DNA of 64,000 nt from Psychrobacter sp. MF31 (GTDB taxonomy: Bacteria; Pseudomonadota; Gammaproteobacteria; Pseudomonadales; Moraxellaceae): contig NZ_JABBDX010000002.1 of NCBI RefSeq assembly GCF_012847335.1, forward strand, positions 62,001 to 126,000. The letters are read 5' to 3'. The translations under genes were made by a program, and so were the position numbers. The notes under the pieces were generated by a model, which was not told the DNA's origin, made no database searches, and saw nothing but the letters and a program-made list of their open reading frames with translations. Positions 44,407 to 54,719 of this stretch are shown here, piece after piece (the first letter of the stretch is position 1; each line of letters starts with the position of its first letter).

Positions 44407-45321
44407 TTAAAATTGTTGGCGAATGGTGATGGTTTGATCGCCGCGCTGAACTTCGATTTGAGCTTCTTTAGCTTGCTGAACTTGCTGCAAGACGGCGGCA
44501 TCAGCGGCAGGACTGTTGCCAACTGTTTTACCATTGACGGACAAGACTTTGTCTCCAGGCTCAAGCCCCAATCGGTTACGAAGTCCTGAAGGCATGGCAG
44601 CGGTCACTTGATAGCCATCCCCTGACGCCATCACGCCCATTCGGCTTAAATAATTGGCTGGATTGTCTTGCAGCTCATTGACTGCCTCATCAATCGCTGA
44701 AGCTGGACTTGACCCTGCGCTGGTATTTGGGCTTGCCCCTGAACTACTATCAAGCGCTGGCGCCTCAGGAAGCGTTGGCATCGCGCCTGCCATTGGGTTT
44801 TGAATGGTATTTGCTAAAGGCTGATTGCTGATCGCCCCTGCCGCCATACCGCGCTGATCAAGCGGCAGCGCTTGACGCATAGTAATCACAATCGGTTTGT
44901 CATTACGATCGGCGATCACAACTGAGTTCCAATCGACCGCAACCAAAGTAAAACCACTATTTTGCAATTCATCATTGATGCGGTAGTTTTTCACCTCACC
45001 ATTCACCTCTAACAGCGCCGAGGAAAAGCGCTCAGGAACCGCCACCATAACCCCTTTTAAAACCACATTTGGCGGCGGCGCAGCGGCAACTTCTGCAGGC
45101 TTGGGCTCAGCGAAAATCGTAAACAAACTGCTGTTATCACTTACCGCCACAGAATTGTTTTGCATTGCCAGCAAAGGCAGCTCAGGCGCTATCGGTGGCG
45201 CAATAAGCAGCCAAATCAGCCGAGCACTCACCCAAGCAAGCCAAACGACTGCCAAAAACAGCAGCCAACCTGAAAAGCGGTTAAGCGTTTGTAAAACAGG
45301 GGCGACAACAGATCGCTTCAC
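44407..45321 (-). CDS. gspC: Type II secretion system protein GspC
   Basis: A 304-residue inner-membrane protein. One membrane helix near residues 15-36 is followed by the HR domain (SLFTIFAEPKPAE to VIADRNDKPI, about 60-145), a Ser/Ala/Pro-rich linker, and a C-terminal PDZ domain (LRNRLGLEPGDKVLSVNGKTV). It links the inner-membrane platform to GspD. Its ATG overlaps the gspN stop by four bases, which indicates translational coupling. Confidence 0.88.
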   Translation of the reverse strand: MKRSVVAPVLQTLNRFSGWLLFLAVVWLAWVSARLIWLLIAPPIAPELPLLAMQNNSVAVSDNSSLFTIFAEPKPAEVAAAPPPNVVLKGVMVAVPERFSSALLEVNGEVKNYRINDELQNSGFTLVAVDWNSVVIADRNDKPIVITMRQALPLDQRGMAAGAISNQPLANTIQNPMAGAMPTLPEAPALDSSSGASPNTSAGSSPASAIDEAVNELQDNPANYLSRMGVMASGDGYQVTAAMPSGLRNRLGLEPGDKVLSVNGKTVGNSPAADAAVLQQVQQAKEAQIEVQRGDQTITIRQQF

Positions 45322-46148
45322 TGAGCGCCCCCAAGATTGGCAAATAGGGGTTGGCGGACACTGACCACCGGCGTATCTTTTGGCGCTTGACCTTTATAAT
45401 CGGGCATGGTCTCCAAAAGGCGCTGAGTTAAATTGACATCCAGCATCATGTTGTCATCCAAATACAAATCACCTAAGCGCTTATCTTGCTGATTGTTAAG
45501 ACTTAAATGCAAAAGATTGGCATTGTTTTTTTGCTCAGCGCTTAAACTGGCGTAAACTTTTGGCATCATTAAATGAAACACCCGACCACCGCTTGGATAA
45601 CCCATCTCACCGCCCGCCCAAAGTAGCTGACCGTCTGCTTTGGTAAATCCGCCTGCTTTTTCACCTTTTTTTGCTTGATGATCAATCCGCACATCTTTGA
45701 CGTCAATAGCCGCATTTGGCAATTGCCAATTCACCAAACTTGCCAAAGTTTCGGGTGTGATTTTGCCATTAAAATCATCGATTTGCCATGAATTTTGACC
45801 AAGATTTACTTTTCCTACCAGAGTTGATTGTCCTGTGTTGACCTCTACATTGGCGCCCATTTTCCCAAACAACAAGGATAACGGTCGCCAAGACCAAGCT
45901 CCCGATCCAGATAAAGACGACGCTCCCATAGGAAGTTGCCAGATCAAAGCGCCCTGCCATAAGTTGCCCGAAACATGCTGAATATAGCTATTGTTTGGTG
46001 CCACTTTTTTAATGACCCAAGTTGCCGGCATTTGCAGCAGCAAAAACAGCATAAATAGCACCATGCCAACCAGCCACCAGCTTTTTTTGGGACGGCGGTT
46101 ATCCGCTTGGATCAATTTTGGCACAACATAAGCCCCGCGATACGCCAA
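45318..46148 (-). CDS. gspN: Type II secretion system protein GspN
   Basis: A 276-residue inner-membrane protein with one N-terminal membrane helix (WWLVGMVLFMLFLLLQMPATW, about 25-45) and a periplasmic beta-rich part (HVSGNLWQGALIWQLP, ASLVNWQLP). Both match the T2SS N family. GspN is an accessory, not always needed part of the system. gspN is first of the N-C-D set, an order also seen in Acinetobacter. Confidence 0.83.
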   Translation of the reverse strand: MAYRGAYVVPKLIQADNRRPKKSWWLVGMVLFMLFLLLQMPATWVIKKVAPNNSYIQHVSGNLWQGALIWQLPMGASSLSGSGAWSWRPLSLLFGKMGANVEVNTGQSTLVGKVNLGQNSWQIDDFNGKITPETLASLVNWQLPNAAIDVKDVRIDHQAKKGEKAGGFTKADGQLLWAGGEMGYPSGGRVFHLMMPKVYASLSAEQKNNANLLHLSLNNQQDKRLGDLYLDDNMMLDVNLTQRLLETMPDYKGQAPKDTPVVSVRQPLFANLGGAQ

Positions 46149-46233
46149 TAAGTCGTAAGACCCATCAATAAAAAATGCGTCTCAATCAAAAAATAGTGAT
46201 TATCATAACAAACTCCTGCCTAATAGTAATAGC

Positions 46234-46290
46234 AAAAAAGCCAATATATTTTTGCCATTACCAAACTCGTAACGGCAAAAACATACTGGC
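46234..46290 (-). terminator. Long-stem intrinsic terminator of the H-NS-like gene
   Basis: Arms 46240-46261 and 46269-46290 (22 bases each) pair around a 7-base loop. On the minus-strand RNA the three non-Watson-Crick positions are all G-U wobbles, and the stem is followed directly by six U (46234-46239). On the plus strand the same positions would be A-C mismatches, which fixes the direction. It is 75 bases after the stop of the H-NS-like gene. Confidence 0.88.
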
Positions 46291-46365
46291 TTAACTCACA
46301 TCATTTGAAACTTAGCTTAACGGTGACAAAGTTATAATCCGTCACCGCGCCGCTTTATTATCAAA

Positions 46366-46686
46366 TTAAACCTCAAAGTCCTCAAGGCTTTGACCGGCTT
46401 CTAATGCATCAACCAACCACGTTGGTTTGCGACCGCGACCTGTCCACGTTTCTTCATGATTTTGGGTGTTGCGATATTTGATATTGCGTTTTTTTTCAAG
46501 AACTTCGCCTGCCGCCAAAATATCATCGATGCTGCAACCGCTTTCTTCAGCGATTTGCTCAAATTGAACATAAGCATCATACAATCGTTGGTGCTTTTTT
46601 TGCTCGATCAATTGCTGAGCGTTTTGGCTTAACGCTAAAAGCTCTTCAACATTTAAACTTTCTAAATCGATTGGATTGGTCATCAT
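46366..46686 (-). CDS. H-NS family nucleoid-associated protein
   Basis: A 106-residue H-NS-like DNA-binding protein. The N-terminal 55 residues form a helical oligomerisation region (ELLALSQNAQQLIEQKKHQR). The C-terminal DNA-binding domain carries TWTGRGRKPTWL near residue 81, the AT-hook-like loop of the family. It would silence A+T-rich, often foreign, DNA. Two adjacent ATG codons are possible starts (46686, 46683). A long terminator follows and a 364-base A+T-rich spacer precedes it. Confidence 0.85.
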   Translation of the reverse strand: MMTNPIDLESLNVEELLALSQNAQQLIEQKKHQRLYDAYVQFEQIAEESGCSIDDILAAGEVLEKKRNIKYRNTQNHEETWTGRGRKPTWLVDALEAGQSLEDFEV

Positions 46687-46993
46687 TATCTCTTTGAGTT
46701 TTTAAATTAAGGAAAAAGAAATTTTTTAATGGCTTTAGTGCCCTAATGATCCTCTAGCAAGCCTTTTAACGCTTACAGAATTCTGCTTTTTAATTGGCAT
46801 GATCATCTTAAAAACAGCACCCTAGCATAATTTAAAACAATAATAAATAGAAAATTAAATTGAGGTATTATTATCATTATTAATATTCTTTTAAAAATCA
46901 ACAATAATTTATTTTAATATTAACAACTCATCTATGATTTAATTAATACCGTTATTAAAAGCTTACTTATTTTTATTAAATTTTATTTGGTAT
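46687..46993. other. A+T-rich spacer upstream of the H-NS-like gene
   Basis: Very A+T-rich, with no gene, no clear RNA and no long repeat. It must hold the promoter of the H-NS-like gene and may be curved DNA suited to autoregulation; that is inference. Confidence 0.4.
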
Positions 46994-47019
46994 AAAAAAG
47001 CCCTGAATAGTCAGGGCTT
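46994..47019 (-). terminator. Rho-independent terminator of ssb
   Basis: On the minus strand AAGCCCTGA/TCAGGGCTT forms a 9-bp stem with a CTAT loop and is followed by a T-run, 31 bases after the ssb stop. Confidence 0.92.
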
Positions 47020-47050
47020 AAAATAATGAGTAACGATTTATTAGCAATAT

Positions 47051-47716
47051 TTAAAATGGGATATCATCATCCGCTGGGCTGTCATTCATTGGCTTTGAAT
47101 CAAAGCTGCTATTGTTATTGCTAAACTGGTTTTGAGACTGCTGACCAAATTGATTTGCTGAGCCTTGATTATTGGCAGCTGGACTTTGGGGTTGCGAATT
47201 ATAATCTTGGTTGTAGCTTGGTTGGTTAAAGCTTGATTGCGGCGAATTAAAGCCGCCAGATTGACCACCGCCAAACCCTTGATTGCCTTGCTGGTTATTT
47301 TGATAATTGTTTTGATAACCGCCTTGATTGTTGCCTGAGTTAGAATAGCCGCTTTGACCACCAAAGCCGCCGCCTTGACCGCCCGCGCTGTCTAGCATTT
47401 GCATTTGGTCAGCGCGAATCTCAGTGATGTAGCGGTCTTGACCGTTTTGGTCTTGGTATTTTCGCGTCCGAAGGCTGCCTTCAATATAAACTTTACTGCC
47501 TTTACGAAGATACTGCGCGGCAACCTCGCCTAAGCGGTTAAATAGCGAAATGCGGTGCCATTCGGTCGCCTCTTTTTTCTCACCTGAAACCTTATCCGTC
47601 CACTGCTCTGAGGTCGCCACCGAAATACTGGTGACACCGCCGCCGTTATTAAACTCGCGACGTTCAGGATCAGCGCCAAGATTACCAATGATAATAACTT
47701 TATTTACACCACGCAT
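47051..47716 (-). CDS. ssb: Single-stranded DNA-binding protein
   Basis: A 221-residue SSB that coats single-stranded DNA in replication, recombination and repair. The OB fold covers residues 1-108 ([20 protein letters not shown] and [21 protein letters not shown]). A long Gly/Gln/Asn-rich linker follows, and the acidic tip DDDIPF that recruits partner proteins ends the chain. It is longer than the 178-residue E. coli protein because of the linker. Neighbours MFS and uvrA keep a known Moraxellaceae order. Confidence 0.97.
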   Translation of the reverse strand: MRGVNKVIIIGNLGADPERREFNNGGGVTSISVATSEQWTDKVSGEKKEATEWHRISLFNRLGEVAAQYLRKGSKVYIEGSLRTRKYQDQNGQDRYITEIRADQMQMLDSAGGQGGGFGGQSGYSNSGNNQGGYQNNYQNNQQGNQGFGGGQSGGFNSPQSSFNQPSYNQDYNSQPQSPAANNQGSANQFGQQSQNQFSNNNSSFDSKPMNDSPADDDIPF

Positions 47717-47808
47717 AGGAGTGTCCTTTTAATAATCAATCGTCGTGCTGCCACATTGATTGTTTTATAAATTTATTGATGATTAACGCTACTTTATACA
47801 ACTTTTGG

Positions 47809-49173
47809 TCAAATATCTAGCGGGCTTTGACTCAGCTGCGACAGTGATTGACGCGAAGAATCGGTAAGTTTGGACTTATCAAGTTTTAAATAAGCAATCT
47901 GCTCTTTTGCCATGACCATCAATTCATCAACGCCTTCAACTGCCATCACTTGCCGTGACCAGTCTTGAAGGTCGATATTTTTAGGAATAGTTACCGTGGT
48001 GCTGGTCAAATAAGGCGGCTGAGCAATGGGCAAAATCAAGACCAACGCCATCGCCATCACGGCTGCCAACAGTGCCCAAGCTAATAGGTTGGATTGAGTG
48101 AGCAAAATGCCGCCAAGTGCGCCGCCAACAAACGCTCCTAAAAACTGGGCGGACGAGCTAATTCCCATCGCTGTGGCTTTTCCGGCAACCGGAGCGCGCT
48201 TGGAAATCCAAGATGGAATGGTCGCCTCAAGTAAGTTAAAGCCCATAAAATAAAGCAACAGCCCTAAAATAATCACAAATCCAAGCTGATTACCAATGGC
48301 TAATAGGGCTAAAGCGACCGTCATTAGGGCAATCGCCGCTAAAAACACTTGGCGCATTTTGCGTTTTTTTTCAGCGATAATAATAAAAGGAATGGCAATG
48401 GCAAAACCGATAAATAGTAGCGGCAAATACACCATGCCTTGCTGACGAACGGTCAATCCCATCACGTCATTAAGCTGATGCGGCAAAATGACAAAAATCG
48501 CCGTCATGGTCAAATGTAGCGCAAAAATGCCAACATGAAGGCGGTTTAAATCGCCAATTTTAAGCACATCCACCAGCTGATCCTTGACCGATTTGTTGGC
48601 TAAATTGTGCTTTAAAACCCGAAGTGGCGATGGCACCAGTAGCAGTAAAATCATGGCAAGCACCGCAAATCCAGCAGTCAACCAAAACAGCCCTGACATG
48701 CCAAGCATTCCGACCATTAACGGACCTATCGCAAACGATACCATGATCGAGCTTGCAATCGTCAGCCCCATGGCTGCCATGGCTTTGGTTCGCATCTCCT
48801 CCCGAGTGACGTCAGCTAGCAGCGCCATTAAAACGGCAGAAACTGCGCCACTTCCGGCAAGCGCTCGACCAATGATCACTTGATAAATATCGGTCGCCGT
48901 TGCCGCCAAAATTCCGCCAAGCGCAAAGAGTACCAAGCCCCAAAATACAATGGGCTTTCGCGGGAATTTATCAGCAGCAAGGCTGACTGGAATCTGAAAA
49001 ATCGCCTGACCTAAACCATAAATCCCCACCGCAAGACCAATCAAAAATGGCGTGGCATGCGTATAATTGCCGCCATAAACCGAAAATACGGGGACAATCA
49101 TAAACAAGCCGATCATCCGCAGGGCAAAAATCCCGCCAACGCCCAATATCGCCCGTTTTTCTATGCTATTCAT
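47809..49173 (-). CDS. MFS transporter, YajR-like
   Basis: A 454-residue major facilitator with 12 membrane segments and a soluble C-terminal domain of about 65 residues (VTIPKNIDLQDWSRQVMAVEGVDELMV) like the YAM domain of E. coli YajR. The loop 2-3 motif A appears as SLAADKFPRKPIV. It probably exports drugs or metabolites by proton exchange; the substrate is unknown. The ATG at 49173 (GAGG seven bases upstream) is preferred over an in-frame start at 49278, which would add 35 residues not typical of the family. Confidence 0.82.
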   Translation of the reverse strand: MNSIEKRAILGVGGIFALRMIGLFMIVPVFSVYGGNYTHATPFLIGLAVGIYGLGQAIFQIPVSLAADKFPRKPIVFWGLVLFALGGILAATATDIYQVIIGRALAGSGAVSAVLMALLADVTREEMRTKAMAAMGLTIASSIMVSFAIGPLMVGMLGMSGLFWLTAGFAVLAMILLLLVPSPLRVLKHNLANKSVKDQLVDVLKIGDLNRLHVGIFALHLTMTAIFVILPHQLNDVMGLTVRQQGMVYLPLLFIGFAIAIPFIIIAEKKRKMRQVFLAAIALMTVALALLAIGNQLGFVIILGLLLYFMGFNLLEATIPSWISKRAPVAGKATAMGISSSAQFLGAFVGGALGGILLTQSNLLAWALLAAVMAMALVLILPIAQPPYLTSTTVTIPKNIDLQDWSRQVMAVEGVDELMVMAKEQIAYLKLDKSKLTDSSRQSLSQLSQSPLDI

Positions 49174-49885
49174 AATGGCCTCACTGATGATGAGCCGCTT
49201 CATTTCTAGCCGCTCGGTGTTGCAATGCTTGATCGATGACCGCTGAAACTTGCCATCGCGGTAGGCAGTATAAAACATTCAGCCTATTATGGCGATAATT
49301 TTGCAGCGCTATTGATATTGATTCTTATTTGAAAGATTCAAGCTTGATTTGAATTTTTCGCAATTAAAAGCCATTTTTCTGCTCAGAAGATTTGTTACCA
49401 AAGCTATGAATTCAAGCCAATTCCCTTGAATAATCGGTAAGTTACAACCATAAAGAAGCTCGAACGCAACGACTATTTTTACGTTATGCGGTGATTTTTA
49501 CTTCAAGATTTATTTACTTTATTAACGATTGCTTGACCATTTTACAATGATTTAATACCCATAATGACTTTTATAAAGGATAAGCTTTGCCTTATTAACG
49601 TAGCTTATCAAAGAAGATTATATGATCAAAACTGATTTTATTAAAATTGCTTTAGCTATAAATTTTGATTGCGCCAATTTATAAATTAAATGATAGCGAA
49701 TCTATTTAACTTAAATTGGCAAAGGTTTAGCAAAAACGAGCAATGTTAAAGAAAACCATTTAAAGCGGTTCTTTATTTATCAATGAGCCAAATTTTATAG
49801 ATAAAAGTTTATAACCAATAGCGCAATATATTGGCGCTATTGATGATGATTTTACGACAAATTAGCAATAGGATACCCAAAACCG
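49174..49885. other. Spacer between divergent MFS gene and uvrA
   Basis: About 700 A+T-rich bases with no recognisable gene. It holds the two divergent promoters. The notable element is a 27-base palindrome at 49816-49842, annotated separately. An 11-base piece of it, GCGCTATTGAT, is repeated at 49306-49316 on the MFS side. Confidence 0.4.
49816..49842. promoter_or_regulatory. 27-bp palindrome upstream of uvrA
   Basis: CAATAGCG and CGCTATTG flank CAATATATTG, itself a palindrome, with one extra G; the whole is almost perfectly symmetrical. It ends 43 bases before the uvrA start. It may be an operator for a damage-responsive repressor or an mRNA leader stem. It does not look like a LexA box. 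Confidence 0.45.
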
Positions 49886-52765
49886 ATGGCAAATGACCAT
49901 ATTGCAATTCGCGGTGCTCGAACTCACAATTTAAAAAACATTAATTTGGACATTCCTCGGGATAAGTTTGTGGTGATTACCGGCTTATCGGGGTCGGGAA
50001 AGTCATCCTTAGCGTTTGATACGCTTTATGCTGAAGGTCAGCGCCGTTATGTGGAAAGCTTGTCGGCGTATGCGCGGCAGTTCTTATCACAAATGGAAAA
50101 GCCGGAAGTCGATAGCATCGAGGGGTTGTCGCCTGCCATTGCCATTGAGCAAAAGTCAACCAACCATAATCCGCGATCAACGGTTGGCACAATTACCGAG
50201 ATTTACGATTATTTGCGGTTATTGTTTGCGCGGATTGGAACGCCATTTTGCCCTGAACACGGCGAGCCGATGGTGGCGCAAACCATCACTGAGATGGTCG
50301 ACCACATCATGGCGCTACCTGTTGACAGCAAGTTGATGATTTTAGCGCCGGTGGTTCGCGACCGCAAAGGCGAGCACCAAGTATTGCTTGAGCAGCTGAT
50401 TGGTCAAGGGTTTGTTCGCGTTCGTATCGATGGTCAAGTTTATGATATGGACGAGCTGCCCGAACTTGAAAAAAATAAAAAGCATACCATCGAGGTGGTG
50501 GTTGACCGCTTTAAAGTCCGCGATGACTTAGGCAATCGCGTAGCGGAAAGCTTAGAAACGGCGCTGCGGTTGGGTCAAAATATCGCCATTTTGCATCACA
50601 TGGACGGCAACCCAAATCCAGATGGCGACGACAATCAAATCTTATCAGCTAAGCACAGCTGCCCCGTTTGTGACCGCGCGGTGTCTGAGCTTGAGCCGCG
50701 CCTCTTTAGCTTTAACAATCCTTATGGCGCGTGTCCGTCGTGCGATGGTCTTGGCAAACGGCAATATTTTGCTGCTGAAAAACTCATTACCCATCACGAA
50801 AAAACGCTCAACCAAGGTGCAATTAATGGTTGGGATAAACGCCATGCCTATTATTTTGGGCTGCTGAGCACCGTTTGTCATCATTTTGGCATTGATATGG
50901 ACACGCCTTGGCATGACTTGCCGCATGACCAGCAAAGCCTGATTATGAATGGCTCGGGAAAAGAGGTTCTGAACTTTAACTTTACTGATGAGCGCGGTCG
51001 CAAAACTAATAAAACCATGCCGTTTGAAGGGGTTCTACCCTACCTTGAGCGCCGCTACGCACAAACGCAAAGCAACTTGGTTCGTGATGAGTTGGCAAAA
51101 TATTTAGCCGACACCACTTGTAACGTCTGTCACGGCGCAAGGCTTAATGAAATCGCTCGCAATGTCCGCGTGGATAATCAAACCATCGCTGATATTGTTA
51201 AATTATCGATTGGCGATGCCGCCGATTATTATCAATCGCTCAAAATCAGCGGTCATAAAGGCGAAGTTGCCGATAAGATTTTTAAAGAGATTAATGAGCG
51301 GCTCAACTTTTTGGTGAGCGTTGGTCTTGATTATCTCACCCTTGCGCGCTCAGCCGAAACGCTTTCAGGCGGTGAAGCTCAGCGGATTCGCTTAGCCAGT
51401 CAAATTGGCGCGGGACTGATGGGGGTCATGTATGTCCTTGATGAGCCATCCATTGGGCTGCATCAGCGCGACAATGACCGACTTTTAAAAACCTTAACTC
51501 GACTTCGTGACTTGGGAAATACGGTATTGGTCGTTGAGCATGATGAAGATGCGATCCGCCAAGCGGACTATATCATTGATATTGGCGTTGGCGCAGGCGT
51601 TCACGGCGGTCACGTCATTGCTCAAGGCAACAGTAACGATATCATGGCAAGTTCTGAATCGCTTACGGGCAAATATCTGTCCGGTGAGCTGAAAATAGAA
51701 GTACCTAGTATCCGCCATACTGCCAAAACGATTGATGTTGATGGTAAACAAGTGCCATTATCTATTGAACTTAAAGGCGCAACGGGAAACAACCTAAAAG
51801 ACGTTGATTTAAGCTTGCCGATTGGGGTAATGACTTGTGTAACGGGCGTTTCGGGATCAGGAAAATCAACGCTAATTAACCGAACGTTGATGCCACTTGC
51901 CGCAACTGAGCTAAATAACGCCTCGACCCTCATTGCCGACAGCTTTGAGAGTATCAGCGGTCTTGAGCACTTGGATAAGATGGTGGATATTGACCAAAGC
52001 CCAATCGGACGGACGCCGCGCTCGAATCCAGCGACTTATACCGGCGTGTTTACGCCAATCCGTGAAATGTTTGCGCAAACTCAAGAAGCCCGCGCTCGCG
52101 GCTACAAACCAGGGCGATTTAGCTTTAACGTCAAAGGCGGTCGCTGCGAAACCTGTCAAGGCGACGGTCTTATCAAGGTTGAAATGCACTTTTTGCCCGA
52201 CATGTACGTGCCTTGTGACAGCTGTCATGGCAAGCGCTACAACCGCGAAACGCTTGAGATTCACTATAAAGGCAAAACCATTGCCGATGTTTTGGACATG
52301 ACGGTTGAGGATGCGACGGAGTTTTTCGCAGCGATTCCCGCCATTCATCGCCGACTTGAAGCGCTGATGGAAGTTGGTCTGAGCTACATTCGCTTGGGGC
52401 AATCGGCGCCAACGTTGTCCGGTGGTGAGGCTCAGCGGGTGAAACTGGCTCGCGAACTTGCCAAACGCGATACCGGTCAGACGCTGTATATCTTGGATGA
52501 GCCGACCACGGGACTGCATTTTCATGACATTGCTAAGCTGCTCAATATCCTGCATGCCCTTCGCGATAAAGGCAACACCATCGTAGTGATTGAGCACAAT
52601 TTGGACGTGATAAAAACGGCGGACTGGATTGTGGATTTGGGACCTGAAGGCGGTAAAGGCGGCGGTATGATTATCGCTGAGGGCACGCCTGAGCAAGTCG
52701 CGGAAACGGAAGGCTCGTTTACGGGAGAGTTTTTGAAGCCGATGCTTGAGCAAGTGGCTCAGTAG
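49886..52765 (+). CDS. uvrA: Excinuclease ABC subunit A
   Basis: A 959-residue damage-recognition ATPase of nucleotide excision repair. It has two ABC modules: Walker [14 protein letters not shown] near residue 33 and [13 protein letters not shown] near residue 654, and signature motifs [14 protein letters not shown] and [14 protein letters not shown]. Zinc-binding cysteine pairs are seen in [15 protein letters not shown] and CETCQGDG. It acts with UvrB and UvrC, which are not in the window. An AGGATA ribosome site lies rather far upstream (11 bases). A terminator follows. Confidence 0.97.
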   Translation: MANDHIAIRGARTHNLKNINLDIPRDKFVVITGLSGSGKSSLAFDTLYAEGQRRYVESLSAYARQFLSQMEKPEVDSIEGLSPAIAIEQKSTNHNPRSTVGTITEIYDYLRLLFARIGTPFCPEHGEPMVAQTITEMVDHIMALPVDSKLMILAPVVRDRKGEHQVLLEQLIGQGFVRVRIDGQVYDMDELPELEKNKKHTIEVVVDRFKVRDDLGNRVAESLETALRLGQNIAILHHMDGNPNPDGDDNQILSAKHSCPVCDRAVSELEPRLFSFNNPYGACPSCDGLGKRQYFAAEKLITHHEKTLNQGAINGWDKRHAYYFGLLSTVCHHFGIDMDTPWHDLPHDQQSLIMNGSGKEVLNFNFTDERGRKTNKTMPFEGVLPYLERRYAQTQSNLVRDELAKYLADTTCNVCHGARLNEIARNVRVDNQTIADIVKLSIGDAADYYQSLKISGHKGEVADKIFKEINERLNFLVSVGLDYLTLARSAETLSGGEAQRIRLASQIGAGLMGVMYVLDEPSIGLHQRDNDRLLKTLTRLRDLGNTVLVVEHDEDAIRQADYIIDIGVGAGVHGGHVIAQGNSNDIMASSESLTGKYLSGELKIEVPSIRHTAKTIDVDGKQVPLSIELKGATGNNLKDVDLSLPIGVMTCVTGVSGSGKSTLINRTLMPLAATELNNASTLIADSFESISGLEHLDKMVDIDQSPIGRTPRSNPATYTGVFTPIREMFAQTQEARARGYKPGRFSFNVKGGRCETCQGDGLIKVEMHFLPDMYVPCDSCHGKRYNRETLEIHYKGKTIADVLDMTVEDATEFFAAIPAIHRRLEALMEVGLSYIRLGQSAPTLSGGEAQRVKLARELAKRDTGQTLYILDEPTTGLHFHDIAKLLNILHALRDKGNTIVVIEHNLDVIKTADWIVDLGPEGGKGGGMIIAEGTPEQVAETEGSFTGEFLKPMLEQVAQ

Positions 52766-52786
52766 GTTAGGTTGTTGGGATTGGGA

Positions 52787-52816
52787 AAGGCTGTTCTTTC
52801 GGGAATGGTCTTTTTT
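52787..52816 (+). terminator. Rho-independent terminator of uvrA
   Basis: AAGGCTGTTC and GAATGGTCTT pair over 10 bp, three of them G-U wobbles, around a TTTCGG loop, and are followed by a T-run. It lies 22 bases after the uvrA stop. Confidence 0.8.
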
Positions 52817-52876
52817 ATTGGCTAGAATTTATTTTCAACGTTATAATTTTTAGAATATTCTCGGGACAAGTTAGCA

Positions 52877-54646
52877 ATGGCAAGTGTAGAAAATATAGAA
52901 AAACGACTTATAGAGATTATGGGAACTAAAGAACCTTTTGCCATTGCATTAACTGGCAAATGGGGTGTTGGCAAAACTCATCTATGGAAAAGCTTTCGTG
53001 ATAAAAACAGAGAAATATTTTCTGGTAATAAGTACGCTTATATATCTTTGTTTGGATTAGACTCGCTAGAGAGTCTAAAGTTAGCAATTGCTACCGAAGT
53101 CCAAACGGACGCAGCTAACGATTCACCCTTAAACGTTGATGTATCAAAGCACATTAAAAAATTATTCGGCTTCGTTGGTGGTGGGAACATTACTGCATCA
53201 GGAGACATGCGCTTTGGTATTAATATTGGTAATAATCTCATTACTAATATCATTATGGCTCATCTCAAGGACACTCTAGTTTGTTTGGATGATATAGAAA
53301 GGAAATCAGATAGCTTACCCATGTCAGAAATAATGGGATTGGTGAATTACTTGAAAAATGAGCGTAATTGCCAAATTATTATGATATTGCACGATGCAGA
53401 ATCAGAAGATAGAGATTATTTCGATAAGCATAAAGAAAAAATTTTTGATGAATTATTAGTTTTGGACAATTCTTTATCTATTGTAAAAGGTATCGTTGAT
53501 AGCAGTTTATCTACAATATATGAGCAATTTTATGAAATTATTGGAATAAAAAACTTGCGGTTCTATCAACGGGTTGACAAGTCTTATAAACTCTTTGACA
53601 AGACTTTTCCTTCATTATCACGATTAAGTAAAGAACAAATATTAAGCTTTATTCTAATAATACGGATGGCATATGATATGCCATCAACGCTAGGTAATGA
53701 TATTGACTTTAAGTTTTTCGTTGATAGCTTTAACTCTAAAAAAATTAAAGATTTTAGAGGCTATAAAATACAAAATGTCTATAAAGAGCAAAATGAAATT
53801 CCAGATAATATAGTAAAATTTAATAAAATTAATGACTATATTCATCCATTTTATAATTATTTTGAAATTTCAGATTGGGGAGAGATCATTGTATCTTGGA
53901 TTATAGAGTTAGATTTTGATAAAGAAGCTACTAAAAACCTTATAGAAAAAGACAAACTTAATGAAGAAGCCTTAGTAATTGACAGATTAAGCTCTGAGAT
54001 TTTGAGAGAATTTCATAGTTTAGAAATAAAGCCTAACTTTTCAGAACGTCTATACTATATTGCCTGCGCTAAGATAGGAAAGACACAACTTACTAACTTG
54101 AGTTTTTACTGTGATATTCTTGAGGCATGTAATAGAAAGGACTTAGCGAGTCAGTTAGAAACACACATAAAACGTCATATCGAGAATAGTATCAACTATT
54201 ATCAGACGCGAATTTCTATTAATGACTTTTACTCCTTTGGTAGGAAAGAAAATGATCGATTTTATAATTTCACCGTTGATAAGATAGAAAATCATAAATA
54301 CGAAAATATTAGCCCTAACACTATATCATCGATATTTTTGGATTTCCATAAGAACGGTCGTAGTGTATACAACCCTAGTGATAAAAAAATCCTTGAATTA
54401 GTTGATAAAAATATTTTAAGAGAAGTAATTTGGACAAATATCGATACGATTTTTGGGAATCGTAAATTATTCATTCATTCAATATTGTGTCATCCGGTTT
54501 TGAATGATATTGAAGGTAAGAGAGAAAACGTCAGATTATGGATATTAGAATTGCTTCAAGAAAAAATTAAGCAAAATCCGAATAGTGAACCGTCCATAAA
54601 AATGTGGTTAGATGACACTAAGAATCTGACAGAAAACTTAGCTTAA
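52877..54646 (+). CDS. P-loop NTPase, KAP-like, possible defence protein
   Basis: A 589-residue soluble protein. Walker A is GKWGVGKT (residues 27-34), Walker B VCLDDIE (135-141), and a sensor-like strand IIMILHD follows near residue 169. The opening IEKRLIEIMGTKEPFAIALTGKWGVGKT resembles KAP-family NTPases, but no membrane segments are present. Residues 200-589 are helical and unrecognised. The gene is far more A+T-rich than its neighbours, with many ATA, AGA and AAA codons, which suggests horizontal transfer. It is a single gene after the uvrA terminator. KAP NTPases include phage-exclusion proteins such as PifA; a defence role is inferred. Confidence 0.7.
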   Translation: MASVENIEKRLIEIMGTKEPFAIALTGKWGVGKTHLWKSFRDKNREIFSGNKYAYISLFGLDSLESLKLAIATEVQTDAANDSPLNVDVSKHIKKLFGFVGGGNITASGDMRFGINIGNNLITNIIMAHLKDTLVCLDDIERKSDSLPMSEIMGLVNYLKNERNCQIIMILHDAESEDRDYFDKHKEKIFDELLVLDNSLSIVKGIVDSSLSTIYEQFYEIIGIKNLRFYQRVDKSYKLFDKTFPSLSRLSKEQILSFILIIRMAYDMPSTLGNDIDFKFFVDSFNSKKIKDFRGYKIQNVYKEQNEIPDNIVKFNKINDYIHPFYNYFEISDWGEIIVSWIIELDFDKEATKNLIEKDKLNEEALVIDRLSSEILREFHSLEIKPNFSERLYYIACAKIGKTQLTNLSFYCDILEACNRKDLASQLETHIKRHIENSINYYQTRISINDFYSFGRKENDRFYNFTVDKIENHKYENISPNTISSIFLDFHKNGRSVYNPSDKKILELVDKNILREVIWTNIDTIFGNRKLFIHSILCHPVLNDIEGKRENVRLWILELLQEKIKQNPNSEPSIKMWLDDTKNLTENLA

Positions 54647-54719
54647 TCCTTATGTTGAATGCAATTTTTGACACACAAAAAGAAATTTGATTATATTCAA
54701 CACTAAATGGTCATTTTGA

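Noticed and set aside
49174-49278. 35-residue N-terminal extension of the MFS transporter
   Set aside because: The ATG at 49173 has GAGG upstream and begins the first membrane helix correctly.
51911-52753. 280-codon open frame on the minus strand inside uvrA
   Set aside because: It lies wholly opposite uvrA, has no recognisable domain and no ribosome site. It is a codon-bias shadow.
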